Shown here in pieces: positions 1 through 9,826 of a stretch of 64,000 bases of DNA. This stretch comes from Verrucomicrobiia bacterium (GTDB lineage Bacteria > Verrucomicrobiota > Verrucomicrobiia > Verrucomicrobiales > DEV007): contig JAUIAH010000014.1 in the NCBI GenBank assembly GCA_030425385.1, positions 95,778-159,777 on the forward strand, written 5' to 3'. Each line of letters opens with the position of its first letter. The first letter of the stretch is position 1. The translations under genes were made by a program, and so were the position numbers. The notes beneath the pieces were generated by a model, which made no database searches, was not told the origin of the DNA, and saw only the letters and a list, made by a program, of their open reading frames with translations.

Positions 1-1149
1 AGTCTTCTCAAAGAGATTGGCGTGAACCTTTGTGAGACCCCTGAGGGATTCCACGTGCACGACAAATTGCAACGCCGCTTTCTGGACAAGCGCAAGGAAG
101 CTGCTGAAGCAGGTGGGCCCATCAACTGGGCCTTTGCTGAATCCCTCGCATTCGGTTCCCTGCTCCTTGAGAATCATTCCGTGCGTTTGTCAGGGCAAGA
201 TTGTCGACGCGGGACATTCAGCCAGCGCCACGCCGTTCTCTACGATTCAGAAACCCGCGACCGCTATGTGCCCCTGCAACACCTCGGTGAGGAGCAAGGA
301 CAGATGTGCGTGTATAACAGTTTGCTCTCTGAAGCTGCCGTCCTTGGGTTCGACTACGGATACTCCCTGGTAGCTCCCGAGATGCTCATCATGTGGGAAG
401 CGCAATTCGGTGATTTCTCCAATGGCGCTCAGGTGATCATTGATCAATTCATCACGTCTGCCGAATCCAAATGGGCGCGCCCTAGCAGAGTTGTCTTATT
501 GCTACCGCATGGCTACGAAGGCATGGGGCCCGAGCACTCCAGCGCTCGCCTCGAACGCTTTCTCCAACTTTGCGCGGAACAGAATATTCAAGTCGCCAAC
601 CTGTCGACGCCTGCGCAATACTTTCACATCCTTCGCCGCCAGGTATTGCGCGACATCGCCAAACCCCTGGTGCTGATGACTCCCAAGAGCTTGTTAGGCC
701 TCCCTCAATGTGTCTCCCAGTTAGAAGACATGAGCGAGGGCACCTACTTCCATGAGATCCTTGATGACTATCGACGTCCTTGTGTGCCCGGGGACGTCAA
801 TCGGGTGATCTTCTGTTCTGGCAAGGTCTACTACGACTTGATCGCGCATCGGGAAGCGCAGGAGATCGACGATGCCGTCATCATCCGTGTGGAGCAACTC
901 TATCCACTGCACCGCGAACGCCTGCGCGAGATCGCCAATCAATACGAACACGCGCACAAATGGGTGTGGTGTCAGGAGGAGCCCCTCAACATGGGGGCTT
1001 GGTCTTACATTGGCCCACGCCTGCAAGAATTGACACCTTACAAGATTCGCTACGCAGGTCGCGACCGAGCCTCCAGCCCCGCGACGGGCGCCAAGACGAT
1101 CCACAAGCTCGAACAGAAACGACTTGTTGAAGAAGCCTTCAATCTCTAA
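1..1149 (+). CDS. sucA: 2-oxoglutarate dehydrogenase E1 component, C-terminal part
   Basis: This is the C-terminal 382 residues of the thiamine-diphosphate E1 subunit of the 2-oxoglutarate dehydrogenase complex, which decarboxylates 2-oxoglutarate and passes the succinyl group to the lipoyl arm of E2 in the TCA cycle. The frame is open to the window edge, so the N-terminal half (over 500 residues in the family) lies outside. The hallmark E1o stretch is intact near the left end, with GPINWAFAESLAFGSLL followed by VRLSGQDCRRGTFSQRHA. The C-terminal transketolase-like domain carries VIFCSGKVYYDL, RVEQLYPLH and WCQEEPLNMGAW, all typical of the family. sucB follows 35 bp downstream on the same strand, which fits an operon. 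Identification is firm; only the start is unseen. Confidence 0.96.
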   Translation, partial: SLLKEIGVNLCETPEGFHVHDKLQRRFLDKRKEAAEAGGPINWAFAESLAFGSLLLENHSVRLSGQDCRRGTFSQRHAVLYDSETRDRYVPLQHLGEEQGQMCVYNSLLSEAAVLGFDYGYSLVAPEMLIMWEAQFGDFSNGAQVIIDQFITSAESKWARPSRVVLLLPHGYEGMGPEHSSARLERFLQLCAEQNIQVANLSTPAQYFHILRRQVLRDIAKPLVLMTPKSLLGLPQCVSQLEDMSEGTYFHEILDDYRRPCVPGDVNRVIFCSGKVYYDLIAHREAQEIDDAVIIRVEQLYPLHRERLREIANQYEHAHKWVWCQEEPLNMGAWSYIGPRLQELTPYKIRYAGRDRASSPATGAKTIHKLEQKRLVEEAFNL

Positions 1150-1184
1150 CATTCCCCAACTGATTCTCTAGCCCTTTCATTGTT

Positions 1185-2407
<1,223 letters not shown>

Positions 2408-2411
<4 letters not shown>

Positions 2412-3379
2412 TTCCGCCAGCCGTCGCCACCTTTCTCAAAGGCTATGCCATGGGGGCTGCCAATGTGATTCCCGGGGTCTCCGGGGGCACGGTCGCCTTC
2501 ATCACCGGGATCTTTGAGACACTCGTCAACGCGTTGAAATCCTTCGATGCCTCAGCGCTTCAGTTACTCATCAACGGTCGTCTCCGAGAATTCTGGGCAC
2601 ACATCCATGGCAACTTTCTGCTTCCGCTAGGTGTCGGCGTCCTCGTCAGCGCCGTGAGCTTAGCCAAGCTGCTGACGTATCTCTTCGAGCATCATCCCAT
2701 CCTTATATGGGCATTCTTCTTCGGGCTCATCCTCGCGTCTGCCTACTACGTTGGGCGCACTGTTGAGCGATGGCGCGCAGGCCCTATCATTGCTCTCATC
2801 GTCGGACTCGCCATTGCCGTTTCCTTTGCGTTGATCAAACCTACTGAGGAGAATCCCGCGACGGGCTATCTCATCCTCTGCGGGGTAGTTGGCATTTGTA
2901 GCATGATCATTCCCGGACTCTCGGGGTCTTTCGTGCTCATTCTCATGGGCAACTACATGCTTATTCTGGATTCTGTGAGAGAACTGGCCGACGCCGCCGC
3001 GAGTCTTGATTTCGCCGCCATGACCGGGCCACTCAAGATCTTTGTGCCGGTGGCGATTGGAGCCGCCTTCGGTCTCCTCGCGTTTTCCCATCTCGTATCG
3101 TGGCTCTTTCGTAAATTCCGCAATATCGCGGTGGCACTCCTCACCGGTTTCGTCGCAGGATCACTCCTTATCATTTGGCCGTGGAAGACGCCCATTCACG
3201 CCATGGCGGCCAATGGCGAGCCTCTCCTGCGATCGAGTGGGAAACAGATCGTGGAAGGCTACGAGTGGTTTCTACCTAGCCTTGCCAATGGCCAAACCTG
3301 GGCGGCCATCGGTCTGATCGTTCTTGGCGCAGTGGTTGTGATTCTGATGGAATCCTTTGGGGACCACCACCAGCAATAG
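2408..3379 (+). CDS. DUF368 membrane protein, probable polyprenyl-phosphate translocase
   Basis: A 323-residue integral membrane protein of the DUF368 family. Members were recently shown in other bacteria to flip undecaprenyl phosphate across the membrane for recycling (PopT); applying that here is inference. The family's N-terminal signature [19 protein letters not shown] follows the start, and a second copy of the motif appears mid-protein as [18 protein letters not shown], the internal pseudo-symmetry expected of the family. About eight hydrophobic segments are visible. I start it at the ATG at 2408, which overlaps the sucB stop by four bases, rather than at an in-frame codon 36 bases upstream inside sucB. 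It converges with the sulfatase gene with only 7 bp between stops. Confidence 0.9.
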
Positions 3380-3386
3380 ACTATCT

Positions 3387-4835
3387 TCAGTGAGGCTCTC
3401 CCAATGGACTCGCTTTGCGGTCTAAGAGCGGTCTCAATTCGCGTTCCACCAGCCTTGCTCGGATGGCTTCGGATCGCTCGTGCCAGGCGTCCGGTTGGAA
3501 TCCTTTAAAGTGCTTGGTGCTACCAGCAACGGCTGCCCGGTAGTGATCCATGCCTTCTGGGGTGGCGCCCTGATCGCCCGTTTCGTGGATCCAAGTCTCC
3601 AATCGGGCACGCAATGCGATTAGCGTCTCTCCATATTGGGTATCCGACGCGAGATTGGTCGTTTCGTGAGGATCGACTTCCAAATCATAGAGTTCTTCAG
3701 CGGGCTTGGTATCAGCGAAGAACCGCGCCTGCGTCCCATGCAGTTTGCCAGCGGCATACCATTCCTTGAGCACAGCAAAGGCTGGATAGCCTGTGAGCTT
3801 GTAGCGACTCGTCTGCCAAAAGGGAAGTTCGGGGTAGAAGTTACGGATGTATTTGAATCGCTCGGTGCGCACACAGCGGATGCGATCGTAGGCGTCGCCG
3901 CAGCGGTCACGGGCCGCGAAGATCTCTCGACGCCGAGGGGCCTCAGGGGAGAGGAAACGTTGCCCTCGCAATTGCTGAGGCATGCCGCTCTCGACGTCTG
4001 CTAGGGCAAGCGCAACCGTTTCCTTACTGACATCTAGCAGGCTAACCAGGCGATCATCGACACTTCCCGCCTCAACCTCACCCGGCCAGCGAACGATGAG
4101 TGGCACTCGAATGCCGCCATCGTAGAGCCATTGCTTATCCCAAACATGAGGACGCCCGTGATCGCCGAAGAAGAACACAACTGTGTTCTCTGCCTGGCCC
4201 GCCTGATCGAGCCACTCCAAGAATCGGCCGACTTTGTTGTCCAACCGCTCGATCACCTCCAGGTAGGCTGCCCAGTCCGATTGAATCACAGGGTACTCCC
4301 CAGGATACATGGGTGGGATCCTAGCATTCTCACGGATCTTTCCCGACGTTCTGAATGGACGGTGTGGTTCGGAGAAATTGACCATGAGAAAGAAGGGATT
4401 CGTGGGATCCCATGCTTCTTGATCAAAGATATCTGTCGCCTTGAAGTTGAAATCGGTCTTTCCACTGGAACCAATCGTCTCGTCGCGAAAGTTGATGCAT
4501 TGATAGCCCGCATTCCGCAAATGCTGCGTGATCGGCACGACGCCCGCCGGAAGAGCCTTCTTCGCGATGGTGCGATGATGATGGGCGCCGATCGATGTTT
4601 GATAGGCACCTGTGATCAATGCGCTGCGCGAGGGTGAGCATACCGGTGATGTCGCAAACGCCGCGGTGTAGCGTCTGCCCTGATCGGCAAGCGCGTCGAT
4701 ATTTGGCGTATTCACGGCCTCTTCACCGTAACACCTCAGATCAGGACTGAGATCATCACCAATGATCCAAACAAGATTGGGCCCCGCGAGCACCGAGGCC
4801 GCGCCGATGAACAAGATGAACAGGCAACCACGCAT
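3387..4835 (-). CDS. Secreted sulfatase (arylsulfatase/heparan N-sulfatase type)
   Basis: Family S1 sulfatases hydrolyse sulfate esters, usually from sulfated polysaccharides in this phylum. From the ATG at 4835 the protein is 482 residues and begins with a signal peptide (MRGCLFILFIGAASVLAGPN). The metal-binding start NLVWIIGDDLSPD gives the D27-D28 pair. The active-site signature CSPSRSALITG places the formylglycine-forming cysteine at residue 66, so the enzyme should be active once an anaerobic or FGE-type maturase modifies it. FFFGDHGRP and WLYDGGIRVPLIVRWPG are further family motifs. In-frame upstream starts (to 4892) would bury the signal peptide. The substrate cannot be read from the sequence. 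It lies downstream of a membrane protein and a kinase on the same strand. Confidence 0.93.
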   Translation of the reverse strand: MRGCLFILFIGAASVLAGPNLVWIIGDDLSPDLRCYGEEAVNTPNIDALADQGRRYTAAFATSPVCSPSRSALITGAYQTSIGAHHHRTIAKKALPAGVVPITQHLRNAGYQCINFRDETIGSSGKTDFNFKATDIFDQEAWDPTNPFFLMVNFSEPHRPFRTSGKIRENARIPPMYPGEYPVIQSDWAAYLEVIERLDNKVGRFLEWLDQAGQAENTVVFFFGDHGRPHVWDKQWLYDGGIRVPLIVRWPGEVEAGSVDDRLVSLLDVSKETVALALADVESGMPQQLRGQRFLSPEAPRRREIFAARDRCGDAYDRIRCVRTERFKYIRNFYPELPFWQTSRYKLTGYPAFAVLKEWYAAGKLHGTQARFFADTKPAEELYDLEVDPHETTNLASDTQYGETLIALRARLETWIHETGDQGATPEGMDHYRAAVAGSTKHFKGFQPDAWHERSEAIRARLVERELRPLLDRKASPLGEPH

Positions 4836-4908
4836 GATGGCAACATGCCACATGAGCCCGGCTGGGCTCAAGAAATCCATTCGACGCCCCATGGAAAGAC
4901 GTTTGCGA

Positions 4909-5769
4909 TCACATATCGACGCCTTCTACCCAACTAAACGCTTTGATATCTTCGATGAGGACTTGTTCACCGTGGGCGTTCTGGGGAAACCGGAGCTTTG
5001 CAATCACTGGCATTGATACCAGATTTGAGAGGAGTCGAACGGCGACAAATGATTTGTAAGCCTGGCTTTCTTTATCGAGATAACCATAGAGATACTTCTC
5101 CGAATAGGGCACGCGGAGCATGAAACAATCGAAGAGTTCATCGTCTCGGAAATCATGATTGAAGTATGGCTCATCGACCAAGTATTCCATGGTCACTCGA
5201 AAGAGCCCGCCTTCCGTATCGCGCTCTTCGATGAAGGTATCCCAGTCTTTCTCGGCATAGGCCACCGCCACTTCCCATTGCAATTTCAATTCATCCTCAT
5301 CGCTCTTCTCAAAGACCCAGAAAGCATCGGTGCCGTCTTCGAAGAGGACTTTGCCCATCAGAAACTCGCGATCGGAGGCGACATGAAGCTGCGGAGCTAG
5401 GAAGTCTTTGAAGCGTTTCTCCGTCCAGGGGCGGCGTTGATAGTGCCTCTCCATGAGCGGCATGACCCGGCGTGGATCCACCACGAAACGGGCGCGGGAC
5501 GGCACCGATTCCGCTTTGAGAAATCCTTTGGCAGTCTCAGTCGCTGCGGCCTGCATGTCCTCAATCGTCATCCCTTGCGAGACGCTCTCGTCAACAGGAT
5601 CCGCCGAGCCGAAGCCTCGCTGAATCATGAAGATGACGATACCAAGGAGAATCAGCGCAAAGACACTGAGAGTGATGATCGCAAAGCGTTGCCACGCCTG
5701 CCGAATTTCATCCTGCGTTTCCGTGGCCACGGATTCCGTGACTCGTTTGCGTACTTCTTTGCGGTCCAT
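4909..5769 (-). CDS. Conserved-looking single-pass membrane protein of unknown function
   Basis: I do not recognise the family. The 286-residue product has a short charged N-terminus (about 28 residues), one transmembrane helix near residues 29-50 (FAIITLSVFALILLGIVIFMI), then a soluble domain of about 230 residues rich in acidic, aromatic and basic residues, presumably facing the periplasm. There is no cleavable signal or repeat. The gene sits between the kinase (63 bp upstream) and the sulfatase (about 75 bp downstream) on the same strand and may be co-transcribed with them. Verrucomicrobial membrane proteins of this shape are common, so the link to the kinase is only positional. Confidence 0.75.
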   Translation of the reverse strand: MDRKEVRKRVTESVATETQDEIRQAWQRFAIITLSVFALILLGIVIFMIQRGFGSADPVDESVSQGMTIEDMQAAATETAKGFLKAESVPSRARFVVDPRRVMPLMERHYQRRPWTEKRFKDFLAPQLHVASDREFLMGKVLFEDGTDAFWVFEKSDEDELKLQWEVAVAYAEKDWDTFIEERDTEGGLFRVTMEYLVDEPYFNHDFRDDELFDCFMLRVPYSEKYLYGYLDKESQAYKSFVAVRLLSNLVSMPVIAKLRFPQNAHGEQVLIEDIKAFSWVEGVDM

Positions 5770-5832
5770 GTGGAGTGATGGGCACCATAGTCGGCGATGA
5801 CGTGCTTTGGCAAGCGATGAAGAGGGAGCGAT

Positions 5833-8058
5833 CTAGCGTTTCTTCTGCTGGAGGAAGGCAGCCACCCGTGCGTCCCACGCGTCACGATCGTCGGACGATT
5901 CCTCCATCCAATGCTTGTAGGCCGCCCCTGGCCCTAACTCTTGTCCACAGATGCCCCGGTCTGGATATCGTATCTTAAGGGCTGGACTCGTCGCCAGCAG
6001 GGCCGCGCTGACCTTGCCCTCGACCCGACGGCGATGGGGCGTCATGACATAGTCGTTGGGAAGGACACCTTCCGCGATAGCCCGCTCGGCAAGCACCGTC
6101 TCCTTCTCAATGACTCCCTCATGGGCCTCCCATTGATCGAGGCGACGGGTCGCATACGCCACTCCAGGTTGACCGCCTGCGAATGATGTTAGGAATAACT
6201 GACAGGCGTAAAGATTCTTCGTGCCCAACCACCTACAATCAGCGAGCCGCTCCGTAAAGCCCGTCCAATCCATCATGCCACCCAAGAGCGTGTGCCCGTC
6301 GAAGACATTGCGATCAGCTTCCACTGTCAGTGTTCGAAAACGTCCTGTTTTCTCAAGAGAAACCGCCGCCCCTCCCAAGAGATTATTCGACCGCAAGCGC
6401 ACGAACATGTCGGTGCCGAAGTCGGCAGGGTCCAGATTGGCAATGAAGGCTCCCGTGAGAGCACAGTGATCCAGCTCTAACAATTCCCCACGATGATGGA
6501 TCAACTTGGATGAAGGAGCGTAGAACTCTGAATCTCGGGCGACGAATGCGCCTCCATCCACGTGGATCATGGAGCCGCTGAGGAGGCGTTGTTTCCCTCT
6601 CCAAATCCGCTCACACCGACAATGCGTCATCAACACGGAAGACCGGCTGATCAGCATGGGACGGTAGTTCGAATCATTCTGGGGATACTGGGCCAATGTC
6701 AGTCCCTCAAGCGTCAACGCCGCGCCTGCCTCGACCTGGACGAGGATCCCGCCTTGTGTCCGAAACTCGGGCGTTTCCCCGGCTCCGGCACGAATCCGCA
6801 AGGAGTGTCTCACATGGAGCGGGTCCATTTGCACCACACCACTCTCGTGAATCGTGATCGTATCGCCCGGAAGTGACGCCACCACCGCTTCCCCTAGCGA
6901 AGCCCAAATCTGATCAGAACTGCTAAGGCTGAATCCCTCGGATGGCGGAGGCGGAGGGGTGCGCATCCAATGCACCAGCCCCACACTCACGAGAGCGATA
7001 AGCGCTAGGGAAGCCAGGAGAATTCTTCGGGAGAGGACAGGGACCTTTCGCAGGCGTTTGGGTGCGCGCCGTTCGCGCAACCGTACGACCACATCATGGG
7101 CGGACGGAAGCCGGTCTCCTGGCACTTTCTCTAAAAGGCGCCAGACGATATCCTGAAACCACGACGGCAGGCGCGCGGCCTCCCCCTCAAAAGGAGCGGG
7201 GGAATCGAGGCTCACGCGCTTGAGAATCGCAGTCATGTGAGGCCCTTCGAAGGCGGGCCGACCGGTGGCCATGAAATAAAGGACGCCTCCCAAGCTGAAG
7301 AGATCAGCATGGGCATCCACATCATTCCCATCCACCTGTTCCGGTGCCATGTAGTGAGGCGAACCCGCAAGAGATCCCGTTTGCGTCAAATCGCCTTTTC
7401 CTATCAAACGTGCTAATCCAAAGTCCGTGATGCGCACCTGTTCGCCATCCTCACTCAACAAGATATTCGCAGGCTTCACATCGCGATGCACCAGGCCTCG
7501 CGCATGCGCCACCCTTAGCCCTTCGGCAATGGCGATCCCGATACGGCGAATCTCATCCAGAGGGAGAGGTCCTCGTGTGGCCACCCACTCTTCCAAGGAG
7601 CTCCCTTGATTGTAAGCCATCACAAAGTAGGGAATGGCCCCCTCGCGCTCCACGAGATAGACGGGAATGATGTGAGGATGCTCCAAGGCAGCGGCCGCCT
7701 GCGCTTCCCGCAGAAATCGCTGCTTGGCACCCTCGGACACCGCGAGAGACGGCGCGAGCATCTTGATCGCCACTTCCCTCCCCAGGGCATCGTCTCGGCC
7801 TCGAAAGACGATCCCCATGCCTCCGCGATCGATTTCCTCAAGGACGACATAGTGCGCAAGCCGACCCAGGCAGGAGCCATCCTCACTCGGAGACCAATGA
7901 GCCAAGCGTGCGAGTTCTCGCAAACTCGCCACCCGCGTCTGGCAGGAAGGGCAGCGCTGCAAATGGGCATCCATGGTCGACGACACCGCGCCATCACCGG
8001 CCAGATGGGCATGCCACTGGGCAGGATGGGGACAAGCGCGGTGAGGGTCTGAAGCCAT
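5833..8058 (-). CDS. Transmembrane Ser/Thr protein kinase with anti-sigma-like zinc finger and beta-rich C-terminal sensor
   Basis: The 741-residue protein is a Hanks-type kinase. Residues 8-45 form a zinc-finger-like N-terminus (CPHPAQWHAHL, then HLQRCPSCQ) resembling the fold in anti-sigma factors. The kinase domain spans about 70-330: glycine loop DRGGMG, catalytic K99, HRDVKPANIL (191-200), DFG at 212-214, and MAPEQ. A basic linker and one membrane helix (345-364) precede a Pro-rich spacer and an exported region of about 370 residues. That region has repeated short hydrophobic beta-strand patterns (LRIRAGAGETPEF, GAALTLEGLTLA), suggesting a right-handed beta-helix carbohydrate- or wall-sensing domain. 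All catalytic residues are present. Targets are unknown; the next genes encode a membrane protein and a sulfatase. Confidence 0.92.
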   Translation of the reverse strand: MASDPHRACPHPAQWHAHLAGDGAVSSTMDAHLQRCPSCQTRVASLRELARLAHWSPSEDGSCLGRLAHYVVLEEIDRGGMGIVFRGRDDALGREVAIKMLAPSLAVSEGAKQRFLREAQAAAALEHPHIIPVYLVEREGAIPYFVMAYNQGSSLEEWVATRGPLPLDEIRRIGIAIAEGLRVAHARGLVHRDVKPANILLSEDGEQVRITDFGLARLIGKGDLTQTGSLAGSPHYMAPEQVDGNDVDAHADLFSLGGVLYFMATGRPAFEGPHMTAILKRVSLDSPAPFEGEAARLPSWFQDIVWRLLEKVPGDRLPSAHDVVVRLRERRAPKRLRKVPVLSRRILLASLALIALVSVGLVHWMRTPPPPPSEGFSLSSSDQIWASLGEAVVASLPGDTITIHESGVVQMDPLHVRHSLRIRAGAGETPEFRTQGGILVQVEAGAALTLEGLTLAQYPQNDSNYRPMLISRSSVLMTHCRCERIWRGKQRLLSGSMIHVDGGAFVARDSEFYAPSSKLIHHRGELLELDHCALTGAFIANLDPADFGTDMFVRLRSNNLLGGAAVSLEKTGRFRTLTVEADRNVFDGHTLLGGMMDWTGFTERLADCRWLGTKNLYACQLFLTSFAGGQPGVAYATRRLDQWEAHEGVIEKETVLAERAIAEGVLPNDYVMTPHRRRVEGKVSAALLATSPALKIRYPDRGICGQELGPGAAYKHWMEESSDDRDAWDARVAAFLQQKKR

Positions 8059-8163
8059 GGTGAAGTCCTCTTGAGCCTATGATGGGCTCTCCCCATCGTA
8101 AAGCGTCGTTCCGAAGTGGCCGTATCTTGAAAGCGCGGGCGAGAGCGGTTTAGTAGCCTTACC

Positions 8164-8544
8164 GTGACCCCTGCCCCTCTCACTCAACGCGTCCGTGGCG
8201 AACAGATCCCCGTCAATGGGGTCCGGATGCGGTTGTTGGAAGTGGTCATCGACGAACACCAGACGCCATTCTGGAAGGCCCGCTGTCTTCAAACGGGAAA
8301 TCTACTGACGGTAGCTCTGGATGGGCTGGTGCAAACGCCAACCGCACCCGTCCCGAGCAACGCCGCGACGCCAGACTACCACCGAACGTACCGCCGACGA
8401 CGCATGCGCAAACGGGTCGTCTTCTTGTTAGGATCCATCCTCCTCGCCGGGGGTGCCTTTGCTTTTCGAGAGGAGATCATGGTGATCTTGCCTCAGCTGC
8501 GCGAAACCCTCCGCGCATTCCTCCCCGATTGGATTTCACAATGA
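8164..8544 (+). CDS. Small membrane protein of unknown function
   Basis: A 126-residue product with an N-terminal soluble part (LLEVVIDEHQTPFWKARCLQT and a short Thr/Pro linker), a basic stretch (RRRRMRKR, residues 77-84) and a single transmembrane helix near 85-103, followed by a short amphipathic tail. I do not recognise it. It probably starts with the GTG at 8164, as no in-frame ATG gives a sensible product. Its stop overlaps the ATG of the SGNH hydrolase gene (ATGA at 8541-8544), so the two are very likely translated from one mRNA. It diverges from the kinase gene across a 105-bp gap. Confidence 0.6.
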   Translation: MTPAPLTQRVRGEQIPVNGVRMRLLEVVIDEHQTPFWKARCLQTGNLLTVALDGLVQTPTAPVPSNAATPDYHRTYRRRRMRKRVVFLLGSILLAGGAFAFREEIMVILPQLRETLRAFLPDWISQ

Positions 8545-9818
8545 CCGCCCACCGCCCCCTTTCCCTTCTCCTTCTGTTATGCTTGCACCTCGGTCACCCT
8601 TGTTTCGGAACGGAGCGGATCGCCGTCTTTGGTGATAGCTTGAGCAAAGAGTACCAAGTGGAGTTCTCCAATTTCGACGCCCGCAATTGGATCGAACTCC
8701 TGGATGAACATCGCCACGATGACTTCAACGTCGGTTCCTTCGAAGTCTTTCCGGATTTCCGGGTCACCGGTCACGAATACAACTGGTCTTTCCCTGGTGC
8801 CACGGCTGACGACATGTTAGACAACCTCACGGACGACGGCTTCTTTCAAGAGATCGCCCAAGATGAGATCAAGGATCAGCTACGGAAAGAAGTGGACCGC
8901 GTGGTGATCTTCCTCGGCGGGAATGACATGCGCAATGGGTATCGCCGCCTCTACGAGAATGATGAGCCTGACCAATACACTAATCGCGTCTTCAACAACA
9001 TACAGAGCATCCTCAACTGGGTCCGCGCACGCAATGCGAACCTAGAGATCGTCCTTGCCAACGTGCCTCACATTGGGGCGACACCGCTTATCAAAGAAGA
9101 CTACGGCACGGATCCTGCCAAAGTCGCGAACGCCACCGGAGCTATTTCTCGCCTCAATCAGCGTCTCGCCACCCTCGCCCAAGAAGTCGGCGTGGGCTAT
9201 GCCGATGTCTTCCGCATCACGACGGATCTTCTTGAGGAGAAGCCCTTCTGCATCTCGGGCGTGCGTTTCCTCGATGAGTCGAACAACAATGCGGGGAAAT
9301 TCTATCTTTGGTTAGGCGGGATTGGGGGCGATTTCCATCCAAATACGAATGGTCAAACGGCCGTGGCCAATGCAATCATCAAGGCTTTCAATGATACCTA
9401 TGACGCGGGCATCGTTCCCCTCGGAGGCACGGAGATCCTTTCCGAAATCTTGGGCATCGAGTCCAACCGCAGCTTCGAAGACTGGATCGCTTGCTATGAG
9501 CCCGGTGCTCTGGGCAATCCCTGGGATGATCTGGATCGCGATGGGTATGACAATTTCACCGAATTCGCATTCGACATGGATCCGACTCGTCTCGATGCCC
9601 TCCCCATCACGAGCACGGCTCCCTACCAGGTAACCTTCCGGCCGCGATTGCGAACATCCGAGCACGTGGCGTGGCGCTTCGAAACGTCCACGGACCTCGC
9701 CAACTGGTCCCCCGCCCCGCCGGCATCCCTCACTGAGACCGCCTTTGGCCGTTACCGTTGGCAAACCACCGAAACCGCACCCGCACTCTTCACCCGCATC
9801 GTCGTGGTGAAACCGTGA
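8541..9818 (+). CDS. Secreted SGNH/GDSL-family hydrolase
   Basis: SGNH hydrolases are Ser esterases or lipases; in this phylum secreted ones often deacetylate polysaccharides. The 425-residue protein starts at the ATG at 8541, giving a signal peptide (LLLLLCLHLGHPCFG). Block I IAVFGDSLSKEY supplies the nucleophile S33, and block III FLGGNDMRNG supplies N128. The expected final DxxH block reads GGDFHPN, with H266 present but the Asp only two residues before it, so the exact triad is unsettled. The C-terminal 130 residues form a linker with a calcium-loop motif (DLDRDGYDNFTEFAFD) and a beta-rich module ending FTRIVVVKP that resembles the C-termini of two other secreted proteins in this window. 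Confidence 0.88.
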   Translation: MTAHRPLSLLLLLCLHLGHPCFGTERIAVFGDSLSKEYQVEFSNFDARNWIELLDEHRHDDFNVGSFEVFPDFRVTGHEYNWSFPGATADDMLDNLTDDGFFQEIAQDEIKDQLRKEVDRVVIFLGGNDMRNGYRRLYENDEPDQYTNRVFNNIQSILNWVRARNANLEIVLANVPHIGATPLIKEDYGTDPAKVANATGAISRLNQRLATLAQEVGVGYADVFRITTDLLEEKPFCISGVRFLDESNNNAGKFYLWLGGIGGDFHPNTNGQTAVANAIIKAFNDTYDAGIVPLGGTEILSEILGIESNRSFEDWIACYEPGALGNPWDDLDRDGYDNFTEFAFDMDPTRLDALPITSTAPYQVTFRPRLRTSEHVAWRFETSTDLANWSPAPPASLTETAFGRYRWQTTETAPALFTRIVVVKP

Positions 9819-9826
9819 GGACATCA

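Noticed and set aside
8127..8156. TTGAAA and TAGTAG as a promoter for the 126-residue membrane protein
   Set aside because: The -10 would lie only 7 bp before the GTG start, implying leaderless translation, and the match is weak.
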